From positions 308,685 through 372,684 of the forward strand of contig NZ_KB890765.1 in assembly GCF_000373265.1 (NCBI RefSeq): a stretch of DNA of 64,000 nt. Direction: 5' to 3'. Below the pieces are notes generated by a model that made no database searches, was not told the origin of the DNA, and worked only from the letters and a program-made list of their open reading frames with translations. Below are positions 43,457 through 52,356 of this stretch, in pieces. This DNA comes from Pontibacter roseus DSM 17521 (GTDB lineage Bacteria; Bacteroidota; Bacteroidia; Cytophagales; Hymenobacteraceae). The position numbers and the translations under genes were made by a program. Position 1 is the stretch's first letter; each line of letters opens with the position of its first letter.

Positions 43457-44815
43457 ATGCGCACCTGCCATACCTCCATTATCCTGCTTAAAAGTGCAAT
43501 TTGCCTGGCCCTAATCCCGCTGTTCATCTCTTGTTCTTCCAGGGCATCTGACGCAAACAGGTATAGCCTACAAGGCAGGAAAGTAGAGGTGGTGAAAGCA
43601 GGAGGGAAATTCACCTTGTATAAAGATGGCGAACCCTATTTTATAAAGGGCGCTGCCGGCTACGAGCATTTTGACCGGGTGAAGGCCTATGGCGGTAACT
43701 CGGTGCGGGTATGGCACACCGACGATGCAAAGCGCATACTGGATGAGGCGCACGCCAACGGGCTCACCGTGATGCTGGGACTCTGGATGGAGCGCGAGCG
43801 CGAAGGTTTCAACTATTACGACAAGGAGGACGTGGCGGCGCAGAAGGAGCGGCTCCGGCAGGAGGTGCTCAAGTACAAAGACCACCCGGCCCTGCTGATG
43901 TGGGTAGTAGGCAATGAGTTGTATGCAGAAGGGTCTAACGTGAAGGTATGGGACGCCGTGAATGGGATAGCCGAGATGATTCACGAAGTAGACCCCGACC
44001 ACCCGACCACCACCACCGTCATGAACGTGCCCCTGAAAGTGGTAAACCTCATCAAGCGGCGTTGCCCGGCCATCGATATCCTGTCCATCAATGCTTTCGG
44101 GTCCATGCACAACCTGCCCGATGAGATAAAAGAGACCGACTGGGACGGCCCCTATGTGATTGCCGAGTTCGGAGGCAGAGGCTATTGGGAGGCCTACACC
44201 ACCTGGTGGTATGCGCCCATAGAGCAGACCAGCTCCGAGAAAGCTGCCTTTGCTCGGGCCAACTACAAACGTACCGTGTTAGGGGACAAAGACCGTTGTC
44301 TCGGAGCCTATGTGTTCATTTGGGGCTACAAGTATGAGACCACACCCACCTGGTTCAGCCTGATGACCGAAACCGGTGAGGAAACGGAACTGGTGCAGGT
44401 CATGCGCGAGCTGTGGACTGGCAAGTCAGATTTCAACAAGGCACCACATGTGGCTTACCTTTCCATCAAAGACATTTTCCCTTCGGACCAGGTATACCTA
44501 AAGCCTGGGGAAGAATGCACCGCTGCCGTATACGCCACCGATCCGGATGGAGACCCACTCCAGGTGAAATGGGAGGTGCTGCCCGAGACCGTGAGCGAAG
44601 ACGGAAACACCATCAAACAAGAGAAACCGGAACTGGTGCAGGGTGTACTTGGTGCGGCTGAGGGTGCCAAAGTGGTGGTGAAAGCCCCTAGAAAAGACGG
44701 CGCCTATAGGCTGTACGCTTACGTGTATGACGGGCAGGGCAACGTGGCTACCGCCAACTTTCCTTTTTATGTCAAGACCAACGCCGCCTACAGTTCCGCG
44801 CTTGATTTTTATTAG
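43457..44815 (+). CDS. Glycoside hydrolase-like lipoprotein (GH2/GH5-type TIM barrel)
   Basis: A 452-residue protein from the start MRTCHTSIILL, chosen because it gives a normal lipoprotein signal (LIPLFISC) whereas an ATG 93 bp upstream does not. The catalytic barrel (about 55-330) has WVVGNELYAEG (acid/base Glu) and YVIAEFGGRG (nucleophile Glu), as in GH2-type TIM barrels. An Ig-like beta-domain follows (YLKPGEECTAAVYATDPDGDPL). A surface or periplasmic lipoprotein likely to trim or rearrange the glucan made by the divergent synthase. Exact linkage unknown. Confidence 0.83.
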   Translation: MRTCHTSIILLKSAICLALIPLFISCSSRASDANRYSLQGRKVEVVKAGGKFTLYKDGEPYFIKGAAGYEHFDRVKAYGGNSVRVWHTDDAKRILDEAHANGLTVMLGLWMEREREGFNYYDKEDVAAQKERLRQEVLKYKDHPALLMWVVGNELYAEGSNVKVWDAVNGIAEMIHEVDPDHPTTTTVMNVPLKVVNLIKRRCPAIDILSINAFGSMHNLPDEIKETDWDGPYVIAEFGGRGYWEAYTTWWYAPIEQTSSEKAAFARANYKRTVLGDKDRCLGAYVFIWGYKYETTPTWFSLMTETGEETELVQVMRELWTGKSDFNKAPHVAYLSIKDIFPSDQVYLKPGEECTAAVYATDPDGDPLQVKWEVLPETVSEDGNTIKQEKPELVQGVLGAAEGAKVVVKAPRKDGAYRLYAYVYDGQGNVATANFPFYVKTNAAYSSALDFY

Positions 44816-45061
44816 AAATCCGAGATATTGTCCAATTGCCAGATATAGCCGTGGAGCGACAGAAACAGAAGAGGGACTGTCCTGCCACTTATTTAGTGAG
44901 AGGTATAACCAAGGCAGCCATTTCTGAGTAAACCACTTACCCCAGTTTCAGTACAGGAGTAGTACAATTTCTGATTGTCCTGTAAGGCAGGCCCTTCCCG
45001 GGCATTGCCATCCTCTTCTGAAGCCTTGTTTAATATTTTTCTGGAGCATGATTTCAATCAA

Positions 45062-45832
45062 ATGAGTAAAGAGATAAACAACGTAACAATAGATGTAGAA
45101 GCCGTGCAGGAGCTAGATGGCGCGCACGCTTTCTACAAGGAGGCGCTGGAGCTGCTGGTGCAGAGCGGCGCCAAATTCCTGGTGGGAGGAGGCTTTGCCC
45201 TGGACATGTATACCGGCATCAAGCGCGCCACCAAAGACCTCGACATCTTCTGCAAGGCGGGCGAATGCCCGCGCATCCTGAAGACCTTTGGCGAAAGCGG
45301 CTACGATACCCAGATGACGGACGCGCGCTGGCTGGCGAAAGCGATGAAGGGAGACAATCTGGTGGACCTCATCTTCAACAACCCGGGCAGCCTGTGCCCG
45401 GTGGACGACCGGTGGTTCGAGCACGCGGTGGAAGGAGAGCTCTACGGCATCAAGGTGCGGTTCATGCCTGCCGAGGAGTTGATTTGGTGCAAGCTGTATG
45501 TGCAAAACCGGGAGCGCTACGATGGGTCAGACATCAACCACATCATCCTGCGTTACGGCGACAAGCTGGACTGGAACCGCTTGTGGACCTACACCGAACG
45601 CCACTGGCAGCTGCTGCTGGCCCAGTTCCTAAGCTTCCAGTTCGTGTACCCGTCGGAGCGAGACATCATCCCGCGCTGGCTGATGGACGAACTGCTGTTG
45701 CGCGCCAAAGAGCAGTATGAGGTGGAGACGCCTGTAGAGAAAATTTGCCGCGGCCCCTTCATCGACCAGACGCAATACGGCCCAGACATCACGGAGTGGG
45801 ATTACAAAGTAGTCACTATCCGGACGATTTGA
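45062..45832 (+). CDS. Nucleotidyltransferase-fold protein
   Basis: A 256-residue protein from MSKEINNVTID; an ATG 87 bp upstream would add residues unlike the family. LVGGGFALDMYTGIKRATKDLDIFCK has the GG/GS and D-x-D metal-binding elements of the polymerase-beta-like nucleotidyltransferase fold found in AbiEii-like and DUF2204 proteins. YGIKVRFMPAEELIWCKLYV continues the domain. No antitoxin partner is encoded on either side, so a toxin role is not supported. The gene ends in a palindrome and terminator. Confidence 0.75.
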   Translation: MSKEINNVTIDVEAVQELDGAHAFYKEALELLVQSGAKFLVGGGFALDMYTGIKRATKDLDIFCKAGECPRILKTFGESGYDTQMTDARWLAKAMKGDNLVDLIFNNPGSLCPVDDRWFEHAVEGELYGIKVRFMPAEELIWCKLYVQNRERYDGSDINHIILRYGDKLDWNRLWTYTERHWQLLLAQFLSFQFVYPSERDIIPRWLMDELLLRAKEQYEVETPVEKICRGPFIDQTQYGPDITEWDYKVVTIRTI

Positions 45833-45842
45833 TGTGCCACAC

Positions 45843-45858
45843 CTCAGGTATACCTGAG
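45843..45858. other. 16 bp perfect palindrome made of two AGGTA half-motifs
   Basis: CTCAGGTATACCTGAG is its own complement. It fuses two copies of the window-wide AGGTATA motif head to head and lies 5 bp before the following terminator stem, 10 bp after the nucleotidyltransferase stop. Confidence 0.8.
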
Positions 45859-45862
45859 CGAG

Positions 45863-45897
45863 CGAGGGCGCTGCAGATTTTTTCTGCAGCGCCCTCG
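45863..45897 (+). terminator. Strong intrinsic terminator
   Basis: CGAGGGCGCTGCAGA (45863-45877) pairs perfectly with TCTGCAGCGCCCTCG (45883-45897) around a T-rich loop. TCTGTTTC follows on the plus strand. It ends the nucleotidyltransferase gene and could also serve the convergent GNAT gene. Confidence 0.82.
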
Positions 45898-45944
45898 TCT
45901 GTTTCATGACTTCCCTCTTGGGGCAGTATATACAACTATCACCT

Positions 45945-46430
45945 TCAGAACCTATCGCTTCGTCGTTCCAGCAGGATGGTGTTGCGCCAGGTGCCGTGCA
46001 GCTGCGCCACCCGCTCGCGGTAACCCACCTGCCGGAAGCCGTGGCGCTCCTGCAGGCGCAGGCTGGCTGTATTCTCAGCGAAAGTGGCAGACTGTAGCGT
46101 CCAGATGCCGTTGGCCTCGCTCTCTGCAATCAGGTGTTGCATGAGCAGGTCGGCTATACCTGTGCCTCGGTGGGCGGCGGCTATGTAGATACTGAATTCG
46201 GCCACTCCGCGGTAACAGTGTCGGTCCGAGACAGGCAACAACGCCACCCAACCCATAACTTCACCAGCCGCAATGGCCACCAGGCGGGTGTGGGGCAGGT
46301 GGTTTCTGTCCCAATCCTCCCAGGAAGGTATTTCGGTGTTGAAGGTAGAGAAACCGGTCCGCAGGCCTTCTCCATAAATTTGGAGGACAGCCCCCGCATG
46401 TTCCGGCTGCATGGGTATCACCTGTACCAT
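45945..46430 (-). CDS. GNAT N-acetyltransferase, phosphinothricin acetyltransferase-like
   Basis: A 161-residue GNAT protein. IYGEGLRTGFSTFNTEIP and SIYIAAAHRGTGIADLLMQHLI (acetyl-CoA loop R-G-x-G-x-A) followed by LQERHGFRQVGYRERVAQLHG match the PAT/Bar-type subfamily that acetylates phosphinothricin or methionine analogues. It starts 3 bp after the stop of the EamA-family gene, so both share a transcript, a pairing that suits detoxification or export of a small amine, by inference. Confidence 0.85.
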   Translation of the reverse strand: MVQVIPMQPEHAGAVLQIYGEGLRTGFSTFNTEIPSWEDWDRNHLPHTRLVAIAAGEVMGWVALLPVSDRHCYRGVAEFSIYIAAAHRGTGIADLLMQHLIAESEANGIWTLQSATFAENTASLRLQERHGFRQVGYRERVAQLHGTWRNTILLERRSDRF

Positions 46431-46433
46431 GTG

Positions 46434-46859
46434 TTATTTCCAGACTAGAATGAGGGTGCCACACAGGATAACGCCCATACCTAGCAAGAGGCGGGGCGTG
46501 AGCGGCTCGTTCAACAGAAAGTAGGAGAGCAGCACGGTTACCAGTATACCTGCCCGGTCGATAGTGGCTACAATGGATACATCAGCTGTTTTGATGGCTT
46601 TGAAATAGAGAATCCAGTAGACGGCGGTACAGGCGCCTGCCAGCACAAACCAGGTCAGCGTCTTGCTGTCAATCAGCCTTGCGGACTTGAGCCCACCGGC
46701 GTATAGGGCGTTGGCCAGCACCATCAGGAACAGCACGCCGGTTCGTATCACCAGGGCAAGGTGTTCATTGGCATTGTTGTTCATCCCCATCTTCGCAAAC
46801 ACCATCGCCACGCCCCCTGTGAGCATGGCAATGAGTGCATAACCTAACCATGTTTCCAT
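46434..46859 (-). CDS. Half-size EamA/DMT-family transporter
   Basis: A 141-residue membrane protein with about five helices, from METWLGYALIAMLTGG; an ATG 48 bp upstream is less likely. Contains a single EamA domain (MVFAKMGMNNN, DVSIVATIDRAGILVTVLLSYFLLNEPLTPRLLLG). Most DMT proteins have two such domains, so this should act as a dimer. It is followed by the acetyltransferase gene after 3 bp. Substrate unknown. Confidence 0.83.
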   Translation of the reverse strand: METWLGYALIAMLTGGVAMVFAKMGMNNNANEHLALVIRTGVLFLMVLANALYAGGLKSARLIDSKTLTWFVLAGACTAVYWILYFKAIKTADVSIVATIDRAGILVTVLLSYFLLNEPLTPRLLLGMGVILCGTLILVWK

Positions 46860-46953
46860 TCTCAAATTTTTCAGGCCACAATAGTACGACAGGTTTTTGA
46901 TACTCAATCCATATGTGGCCGGAAAATCCGTCAGTCTCTCGAAATTATCGTAT

Positions 46954-47994
46954 CTAGTTTCTGGTAAGTTTGTTGGCCATACTGACCTGTGTTATCTCAG
47001 CCTTCACCGCTTCGAAATCGGAGCGGAACTTCCTGTTCTTCAGGAGCTCCTCCACAAACTGACGGGCGAACTCCTTGCCAGCCTCCGAATCGCTTGGGTA
47101 ATGCACGCCCCGTGTCTCCCTGGAAAAAGCCATCTCACTGGCAACTCCCATAAAGTGGTCAGCATACGCTGGGAAGATGTGGCTAAGCAGGTAGGCATGC
47201 ACGTGTGAGGCGGAGGAGTGGCCGCTGGGGTAGGAGGCATGTCCTGGTGCTTCGAGGGGCTGCAGGCGCGGCTCCAGGTGGTAGGGCCTGGCTCTGTTGA
47301 AGTCGGCCTTCAGGGAGAAGAAGTAGTAGGTGGCATCTTGTAGCACATTTTGCAGCACCCGCGCTGTGACAGGAAGCTTTTCAGGCATAAACCATGGCCC
47401 CAGGTCCCGACCAATATAAAACAGGCTGTTGATGTTGCGGGTATAGTCCGGGTCTGAAGGGTTGGTGTTCAGCGGGTCAAAGTAGATGTCAGCCATCGCT
47501 TCGGTTCTGGCTATTTCCTCTGCGGTACGGCTTTGCTGCAGCTGGAGCAGGAAATCCAGTTCGGCCCGCGTTTCAGCGGAGCTGTTGGCCGGGAAAGGCT
47601 TGATTTTGAATCTGCTTGCCGGTACCTGCAGGTATACCGTCCGCATCTTGAGGTAGGCCCCTCGCTTGAATTCTGATTCCGGGAATCGAATGTCATCCAA
47701 GGCCTTGCTTGTCGTCTCCGGGACAGTTTTAGCTGGTAGGATAGATTTGTAGGCCAATGCTTGTGGCGTTACGGCTTGGGCCCAGGAGGGAGCGCTCAAA
47801 AACAGAGACGAAAGCAGGAGGAAGGCCAATGCCAAGACAGGAGTTATGTTTGTCTTTGACTTTTCCTGCACTTGCTTGCAGCAGGAGGTAGTGCCATGAC
47901 CTGTGTTCTGACTGTTGGCTGTTGTCTCGTTCTCCAACTCAGCTTTGAGTTGCGCGACAGACTTTGGTGTAGCAAATTGATAAATCGGTTCCAT
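46954..47994 (-). CDS. PAP2-type acid phosphatase (class A, PhoN-like)
   Basis: A 346-residue phosphatase with the three PAP2 motifs: KADFNRARPYH, ASYPSGHSSASHVHA and SRETRGVHYPSDSEAG, in the form of bacterial class A acid phosphatases. A signal-peptide-like stretch (LALAFLLLSSLFLSAPSWAQA) sits at about residues 53-74, behind an unusual 50-residue N-terminus with paired Cys; a start nearer to this stretch may be the true one, but no ATG lies there. A periplasmic enzyme releasing phosphate from organic esters. Confidence 0.86.
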   Translation of the reverse strand: MEPIYQFATPKSVAQLKAELENETTANSQNTGHGTTSCCKQVQEKSKTNITPVLALAFLLLSSLFLSAPSWAQAVTPQALAYKSILPAKTVPETTSKALDDIRFPESEFKRGAYLKMRTVYLQVPASRFKIKPFPANSSAETRAELDFLLQLQQSRTAEEIARTEAMADIYFDPLNTNPSDPDYTRNINSLFYIGRDLGPWFMPEKLPVTARVLQNVLQDATYYFFSLKADFNRARPYHLEPRLQPLEAPGHASYPSGHSSASHVHAYLLSHIFPAYADHFMGVASEMAFSRETRGVHYPSDSEAGKEFARQFVEELLKNRKFRSDFEAVKAEITQVSMANKLTRN

Positions 47995-48303
47995 ATGATG
48001 AAGTGCTTACGTTTGGTTTACATTCATCAGGATGACGGGGAGGTGGTTGGAAAGACGCAGGAGTGGAATATGTTTTTTGCATAATACTTTTGCTGAGGGC
48101 TCTGGCTATACACCGGCGGGATGCGTTTTCCCATCGCAGCTTCCTATTCTGGAGCTCCTGAGCCGTGGGCGGCGTAGCCAGAAGCTGTTGCTATACCACT
48201 TGCTTACCCTGTGGTGCTAACAAAAAGAAATTGAGAATGATTGATTTCCCCCTGCTCCCTTCGATGGGGGATGACCACACTAACTGTCATTCCTTTACAT
48301 TTT
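47995..48303. other. Leader of the phosphatase gene and spacer before repeat A5
   Basis: No convincing gene. The left part should hold the minus-strand promoter of the phosphatase gene, not recognised. A CCCCCTGCTCCCTTCGATGGGG hairpin remnant of family B type lies at about 48249-48270, with a truncated TGTCATT arm end at about 48285. Confidence 0.5.
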
Positions 48304-48483
48304 TGTCATTTCAACGATAGGAGAAATCCTATACCCTCCTGGCCCAGCATCCAGCGTTAGTGTAGATGCGGCATTTCTGAGAGGCACCTTCTGTAACAGC
48401 CTCTCATCTTTTACCACAAGTTCCCGCTGCGCTCGCACCGGCGGTGGCTATGGTAACAGATTCCTCCTATCGCCGAAATGACA
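48304..48483. repeat. Intergenic inverted-repeat element, family A copy 5
   Basis: A 180 bp element with arms CAACGATAGGAG and CTCCTATCGCCG. Nine of the inner arm positions pair, with two A-C mismatches near the end. The GATAGG/CCTATC change is matched on both arms. Internal GCGTTAGTGTAGATGCGGC and TTCCCGCTGCGCTCG blocks are present. Confidence 0.82.
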
Positions 48484-48850
48484 GAGAGTGTATAGGTATA
48501 GCCTTGTGCAACCACCCCTGCCCCTCCTTAACTTTTTTGAGAGCCCCTACCCCAGAAGGGGGAGGCTGACATTACTGTTGGTCAGGTATAAGCGGTGTAG
48601 CAAATTACCACGGGCAGGTATAGCCTTGACACCCCTCTGACTCCCCTCAAGGGGAGAGTTGCCCTGTAGCAACCGAGCGGCGGTTTGAGCCAGGTGCACC
48701 TGATGGCGCTCCACTGTGGGGGTAGGGGCCCTCTTTAAGAGCTTTCAGCGAGTTCAAAAGCGTCTTGATTCTTTTGCTTTCTTTGGGGGTAGGGGCCCTC
48801 GATTCTCATCAAGGAGAAAAGTGAGTGCCCGCCGCACAGGCGAAGCTGTA
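48484..48850. repeat. Intergenic composite repeat, family B copy 3
   Basis: Follows family A copy 5 directly. Holds GTATAGGTATAGCC, the CCCCTGCCCCT block, CTCCCCTCAAGGGGAG, then GAGTTCAAAAGCGTCTTGA and a GGGGTAGGGGCCCTC block seen twice, ending AAAAGTGAGTGCCCGCC. Any ORF across it is an artefact. Confidence 0.72.
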
Positions 48851-48917
48851 CCACAACTCAGCGAGCAAAAAACAAAAGCAGTGGCCATGAAACAGCATTT
48901 TCAAAACCGCAGAATAG

Positions 48918-48952
48918 CAAAAAGCCGCTCCATGGTAACACATAGCGGCTTT
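48918..48952 (-). terminator. Terminator downstream of pepD
   Basis: AAAGCCGCT (48921-48929) pairs with AGCGGCTTT (48944-48952); on the minus strand the stem is followed by TTTTTGC about 55 bp after the pepD stop. Confidence 0.75.
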
Positions 48953-48973
48953 GCCTATAAATCTACATGATAC

Positions 48974-50437
48974 TTATACTTTGGCCGGTATACGCTTCAA
49001 CGTTTCCAGCAGGAAATCCCAATACTTTTGCACCGAGCTAATCTGCACCTTTTCATCCGGGGAGTGGGCGCCGCGGATGTTGGGGCCGAAGGAAATCATC
49101 TCCATCTCGGGGTAGTTGGCGCCGATGATGCCGCACTCCAGGCCGGCGTGGCAGGCATTGACGTGTGCCTCTCCATTGAATTTCTCTTTGTACAAGTCGC
49201 TCATCAACTGCACGATGCCGGCGCCTGGCCGTGGCATCCAGCCAGGATATTGGCCGCTAAAGCTCACAGAGGCTGCTGCCAATTCAAGGGCACTCTTGAT
49301 GGCAGCGGCTAAATCCATTTTCTCGCTGTCAACGGAGCTGCGGGTGAGGCATTGTATGGTGATGCTGCTGTCCTGCACGAGTACACGGGCCACGTTGTTG
49401 GAGGTCTGCACCAGGTGCTCAATCTCGGGGCTCATGCGGTAGATGCCGTTCGGGCAGGCATAGAGCGCACGCAGCAGTCTGCCTTGGAAATCTGTTGGCA
49501 GCACCTGTGCCGGGGCATCAGCAGGCTCCAGTTGCACCACCAGGTTCGGGTCGGTGGTCGCGTGCTCATGCTTAAGAACGGTTGTCAACTCTTCTACGGA
49601 GTTCTCAAAGGCTTCTGCCTGACCAGCAGGTATAGCCACCAGTGCAACTGACTCACGTGGGATGGCGTTGCGCAGGCTACCACCATCAATGGTGGCAATG
49701 CGTAACCCATGCTGCTCCGCTGCGTGGTGCAACAGGCGGTTCATGAGTTTGTTAGCATTGCCCCTGCCCAGGTAGATGTCCATGCCGGAGTGGCCGCCGG
49801 TAAGGCCCTTGAGGCTGATTCTATACCCTTTCACGGCACCTGAAACTGCTTCAGGCTGATAGCTAGCCGTGGCGTTGATATCCACGCCGCCGGCACAGCC
49901 AATGGTCAACTCAGTGTCGTCTTCCGTGTCGAGGTTGAGCATGATATCGGCTTCCAGCATACCGCTCTTCAAACCAAGAGCGCCCGTCATACCTGTCTCC
50001 TCATCTATCGTAAACAGAGCTTCGATAGCCGGATGTTCGATGTCTTTCGAAGCCAGCAAGGTCATGATGGAGGCAACGCCCAATCCGTTGTCGGCGCCCA
50101 GCGTGGTGCCTCTGGCTTTTACCCAGTCGCCGTCCACATACATGTCAATACCTTGTGTATCGAAGTCAAAGTCCGTGTCGGCGTTTTTCTGGTGCACCAT
50201 GTCCACGTGGCTCTGAATGAGGACCGTCTTGCGGTCTTCCATGCCGGGCGTGGCTGGTTTCTTGATGATGATGTTGCCGATTTCGTCCTGTATGGTCTCC
50301 AGCCCCAGTTTCTGGCCGAACTCCTTCACGAAAGCCACCACGCGCTCTTCCTTTTTAGAAGGACGGGGCACAGCGTTCAAATCAGCGAAATTATTCCATA
50401 GTTCCTTGGGCTCCAGGGCCCTCACTTCAGTACTCAT
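48974..50437 (-). CDS. pepD: Cytosolic beta-alanyl/aminoacyl-histidine dipeptidase PepD (M20)
   Basis: A 487-residue M20 dipeptidase from MSTEVRALEPKELW; an ATG 126 bp upstream would add an unrelated leader. Metal ligands are in QSHVDMVHQ (His), TTLGADNGLGVA (bridging Asp) and FTIDEETGMTGALG (catalytic Glu and Glu ligand), with further ones in MLNLDTEDD and HAGLECG. The lid domain lies at about 205-390. It cleaves carnosine and many Xaa-His and other dipeptides in the cytoplasm. Monocistronic with a terminator; repeats fill the space after it. Confidence 0.93.
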   Translation of the reverse strand: MSTEVRALEPKELWNNFADLNAVPRPSKKEERVVAFVKEFGQKLGLETIQDEIGNIIIKKPATPGMEDRKTVLIQSHVDMVHQKNADTDFDFDTQGIDMYVDGDWVKARGTTLGADNGLGVASIMTLLASKDIEHPAIEALFTIDEETGMTGALGLKSGMLEADIMLNLDTEDDTELTIGCAGGVDINATASYQPEAVSGAVKGYRISLKGLTGGHSGMDIYLGRGNANKLMNRLLHHAAEQHGLRIATIDGGSLRNAIPRESVALVAIPAGQAEAFENSVEELTTVLKHEHATTDPNLVVQLEPADAPAQVLPTDFQGRLLRALYACPNGIYRMSPEIEHLVQTSNNVARVLVQDSSITIQCLTRSSVDSEKMDLAAAIKSALELAAASVSFSGQYPGWMPRPGAGIVQLMSDLYKEKFNGEAHVNACHAGLECGIIGANYPEMEMISFGPNIRGAHSPDEKVQISSVQKYWDFLLETLKRIPAKV

Positions 50438-50533
50438 AGTTGCTTGTTGTTTTCTGATTTTTCGGTTCTCTTCTGGTTCAACGGTGGCCGCTGCACAGGT
50501 ATAGCGCAGCGATTTTCTTACCAGATTCCAGGC

Positions 50534-50580
50534 GCTAATGTAGCAAAAAGCCGCGGAAGCCAATCGGTCAGGCAGCGGCT
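50534..50580 (-). terminator. Terminator of the four-gene signalling operon
   Basis: AGCCGC (50539-50544) pairs with GCGGCT (50575-50580) around a long loop. On the minus strand the stem is followed by TTTTTGC, just after the stop at 50586. Confidence 0.55.
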
Positions 50581-50585
50581 ATACT

Positions 50586-51791
50586 CTAGGATTTGAGGAG
50601 GATGCGGAAGACAGAGCCTTTGCCCAGTTCGCTCTCAAATTCTATCCTGCCGTCGCAGTTCTCCACGATGCGCTTTACAATAGCCAGACCCACGCCTGTG
50701 CCTTCCACATGAGCATGCAGGCGCTTGAACATCACGAACACCTTCTGCTGGTCTTCCTTGCGCAGGCCCAGTCCGTTGTCGCGCACCGTCAGCACGGTAA
50801 AGCCCTCTTGGCTGGCCGTGCTGATGGAAATCTCGGGTTTGCGCTCCGGGGAGCTGTACTTGATAGAGTTGGAAACCAGGTTGTAAAGGATGCTGCGCAG
50901 GTTCTTCCGGGAGAAGACGATGTCGGGGGTGGCCGAGAAGTCCTCTTCTATAGTCGCGTCATACTTTGTAATCAGGTCCTTGATGCTCAGCCGCACATCC
51001 TCCAGTATCTCCTGGAAGCCGACGCGCTCATGCTCCGCCGATTCCTCGTACTGCACCTTGGCCACCTCGGTCAGGTCCTGCAGGGCGTTCTTGAAACGGA
51101 AAATGGCATCGTGTATCATCCGGATGATGTCGGACACCTCTTCATGGCCCAAGCCTTTTTCCTGCATGGTCTCATCCAGCGCCACCATCAGGCCCTCAAT
51201 GTTGTTAATAGGAGCCTTGAGGTCGTGCGAGGCGGTGTACACAAAGTTGTCGAGGTCTTTGTTGACGCGGGTCAGTTCCCGGGTGCGTTCTATCACCCGT
51301 TCTTCCAACTCCTGGTTTATCTCCAGTGAGAGGCGGTTGGCTTCTTCGAGCTTTTTCTTCTGGAGGTAGAAGCGCACAAATGTGGCCACCTTGGCCCGGG
51401 TGATGTAGGGGTGCAGCGGTTTGAACAGGAAGTCCACGGCGCCGGCCTCGAAACCCTCAATCACGTGCGCATCCTGTTCGTTTATGGCCGTCACGAAAAT
51501 AATGGGGATATGGCGTGTCTTGGAGATGTCGCGCAGGTAGCGGGCCACTTCGTACCCGTTCATACCCGGCATCTGCACATCCAATAGGATAAGGGCCAGT
51601 TCTTCCTGCAGGGCGATTTTCAGCGCCTCTTCGCCGGAGTTGGCAAACAGGTAAGTGATTTCCTGCTCCTCACTCAAGAGCAGGCTCTCCAGGCTCACGA
51701 GGTTTTCCGCCTTGTCGTCTACCAGCAGAATCTTTACAGGATGCACCTCTGACTTTGTGGCGGAAGGAATAGGAGTATGGTCAGTGATCAT
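50586..51791 (-). CDS. Response regulator-histidine kinase (REC-HisKA-HATPase)
   Basis: A 401-residue soluble protein. REC domain at about 18-140 with Asp71 (LILLDVQMPGMNGYE); a coiled coil (about 142-182); HisKA H-box TASHDLKAPINNIEG with His189; and an ATPase domain with LVSNSIKYSS, RDNGLGL and GTGVGLAIV. A kinase with an N-terminal receiver suits a phosphorelay step. Its start overlaps cheB by 11 bp. It lacks any output domain, so its targets are unknown; the receiver may be fed by the large hybrid kinase of the same operon. Confidence 0.9.
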   Translation of the reverse strand: MITDHTPIPSATKSEVHPVKILLVDDKAENLVSLESLLLSEEQEITYLFANSGEEALKIALQEELALILLDVQMPGMNGYEVARYLRDISKTRHIPIIFVTAINEQDAHVIEGFEAGAVDFLFKPLHPYITRAKVATFVRFYLQKKKLEEANRLSLEINQELEERVIERTRELTRVNKDLDNFVYTASHDLKAPINNIEGLMVALDETMQEKGLGHEEVSDIIRMIHDAIFRFKNALQDLTEVAKVQYEESAEHERVGFQEILEDVRLSIKDLITKYDATIEEDFSATPDIVFSRKNLRSILYNLVSNSIKYSSPERKPEISISTASQEGFTVLTVRDNGLGLRKEDQQKVFVMFKRLHAHVEGTGVGLAIVKRIVENCDGRIEFESELGKGSVFRILLKS

Positions 51792-52356
51792 GTACAGAAA
51801 GTAAATAAGCTTGTATTTGCGCCAAGTTCATCACGCGGCAACCAGGGGTCTTCGCGATGGCTGCCAGTGGCATGGTCGAGACCTCCGCTTCTTCGGGAGC
51901 CTGTACAATGGCCTCGCCTTGTTTCTCAAAGATATAGTTTAATCCCGAACTTCCATCACTGCTGGCCCCACTCAATAGAATTCCGATGGTGCCGGCCCCG
52001 TAGACATCGGCTGCGCTCGTGAACGTGACGTCGATGGAGGGGCGTGAGTAGTTTTCGAGCTCCGAATCATCCAGCGACAAGGTATGGTCCGTCTCCAGCA
52101 GCACATGGTAGTTGGAAGGGGCTATGTACACGTGCCCAGACAGCAGCGGCTCCTTTTCCTCCACCTCCAGGGCAGTCAGGGCCAGCCTTGTCGAGAATAT
52201 CTCCTGCAGGCTGCCCTCCGTAGTGCGCAGCCGGTGCAGCACCAGCACGATGGGGATGCTGTAGTCTGCCGGAAGCGCAGAGAGGATGCTGAGAGAGGCC
52301 TGTATGCCTCCCCAGGACCCCCCAATCACGACCAGCCTTGACGCTTCCTGCTGCAT
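51781..52356 (-). CDS. cheB: Stand-alone CheB methylesterase domain
   Basis: A 191-residue catalytic domain without the REC domain that controls classical CheB. The triad is Ser14 (GGSWGG), His41 (VLHRL) and Asp134 (GASSDGSSG). It removes methyl groups from glutamates of a receptor-like coiled coil. It overlaps the next gene by 11 bp and meets cheR at one shared base. No chemotaxis receptor, CheA or CheW is encoded in the window, so the target is more likely the hybrid kinase of the same operon. Confidence 0.9.
   Translation of the reverse strand: MQQEASRLVVIGGSWGGIQASLSILSALPADYSIPIVLVLHRLRTTEGSLQEIFSTRLALTALEVEEKEPLLSGHVYIAPSNYHVLLETDHTLSLDDSELENYSRPSIDVTFTSAADVYGAGTIGILLSGASSDGSSGLNYIFEKQGEAIVQAPEEAEVSTMPLAAIAKTPGCRVMNLAQIQAYLLSVHDH

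Noticed and set aside
45062..45832. Nucleotidyltransferase as an AbiEii-type toxin
   Set aside because: The fold fits, but no AbiEi-like antitoxin is encoded next to it and the neighbours are ordinary metabolic genes.
21054..48483. Spaced repeats as a CRISPR array
   Set aside because: Copies are 155-206 bp, kilobases apart, in both orientations, and no cas gene is present.
48716..48970. 84-codon plus-strand ORF before pepD
   Set aside because: Made of family B repeat and the pepD terminator region.
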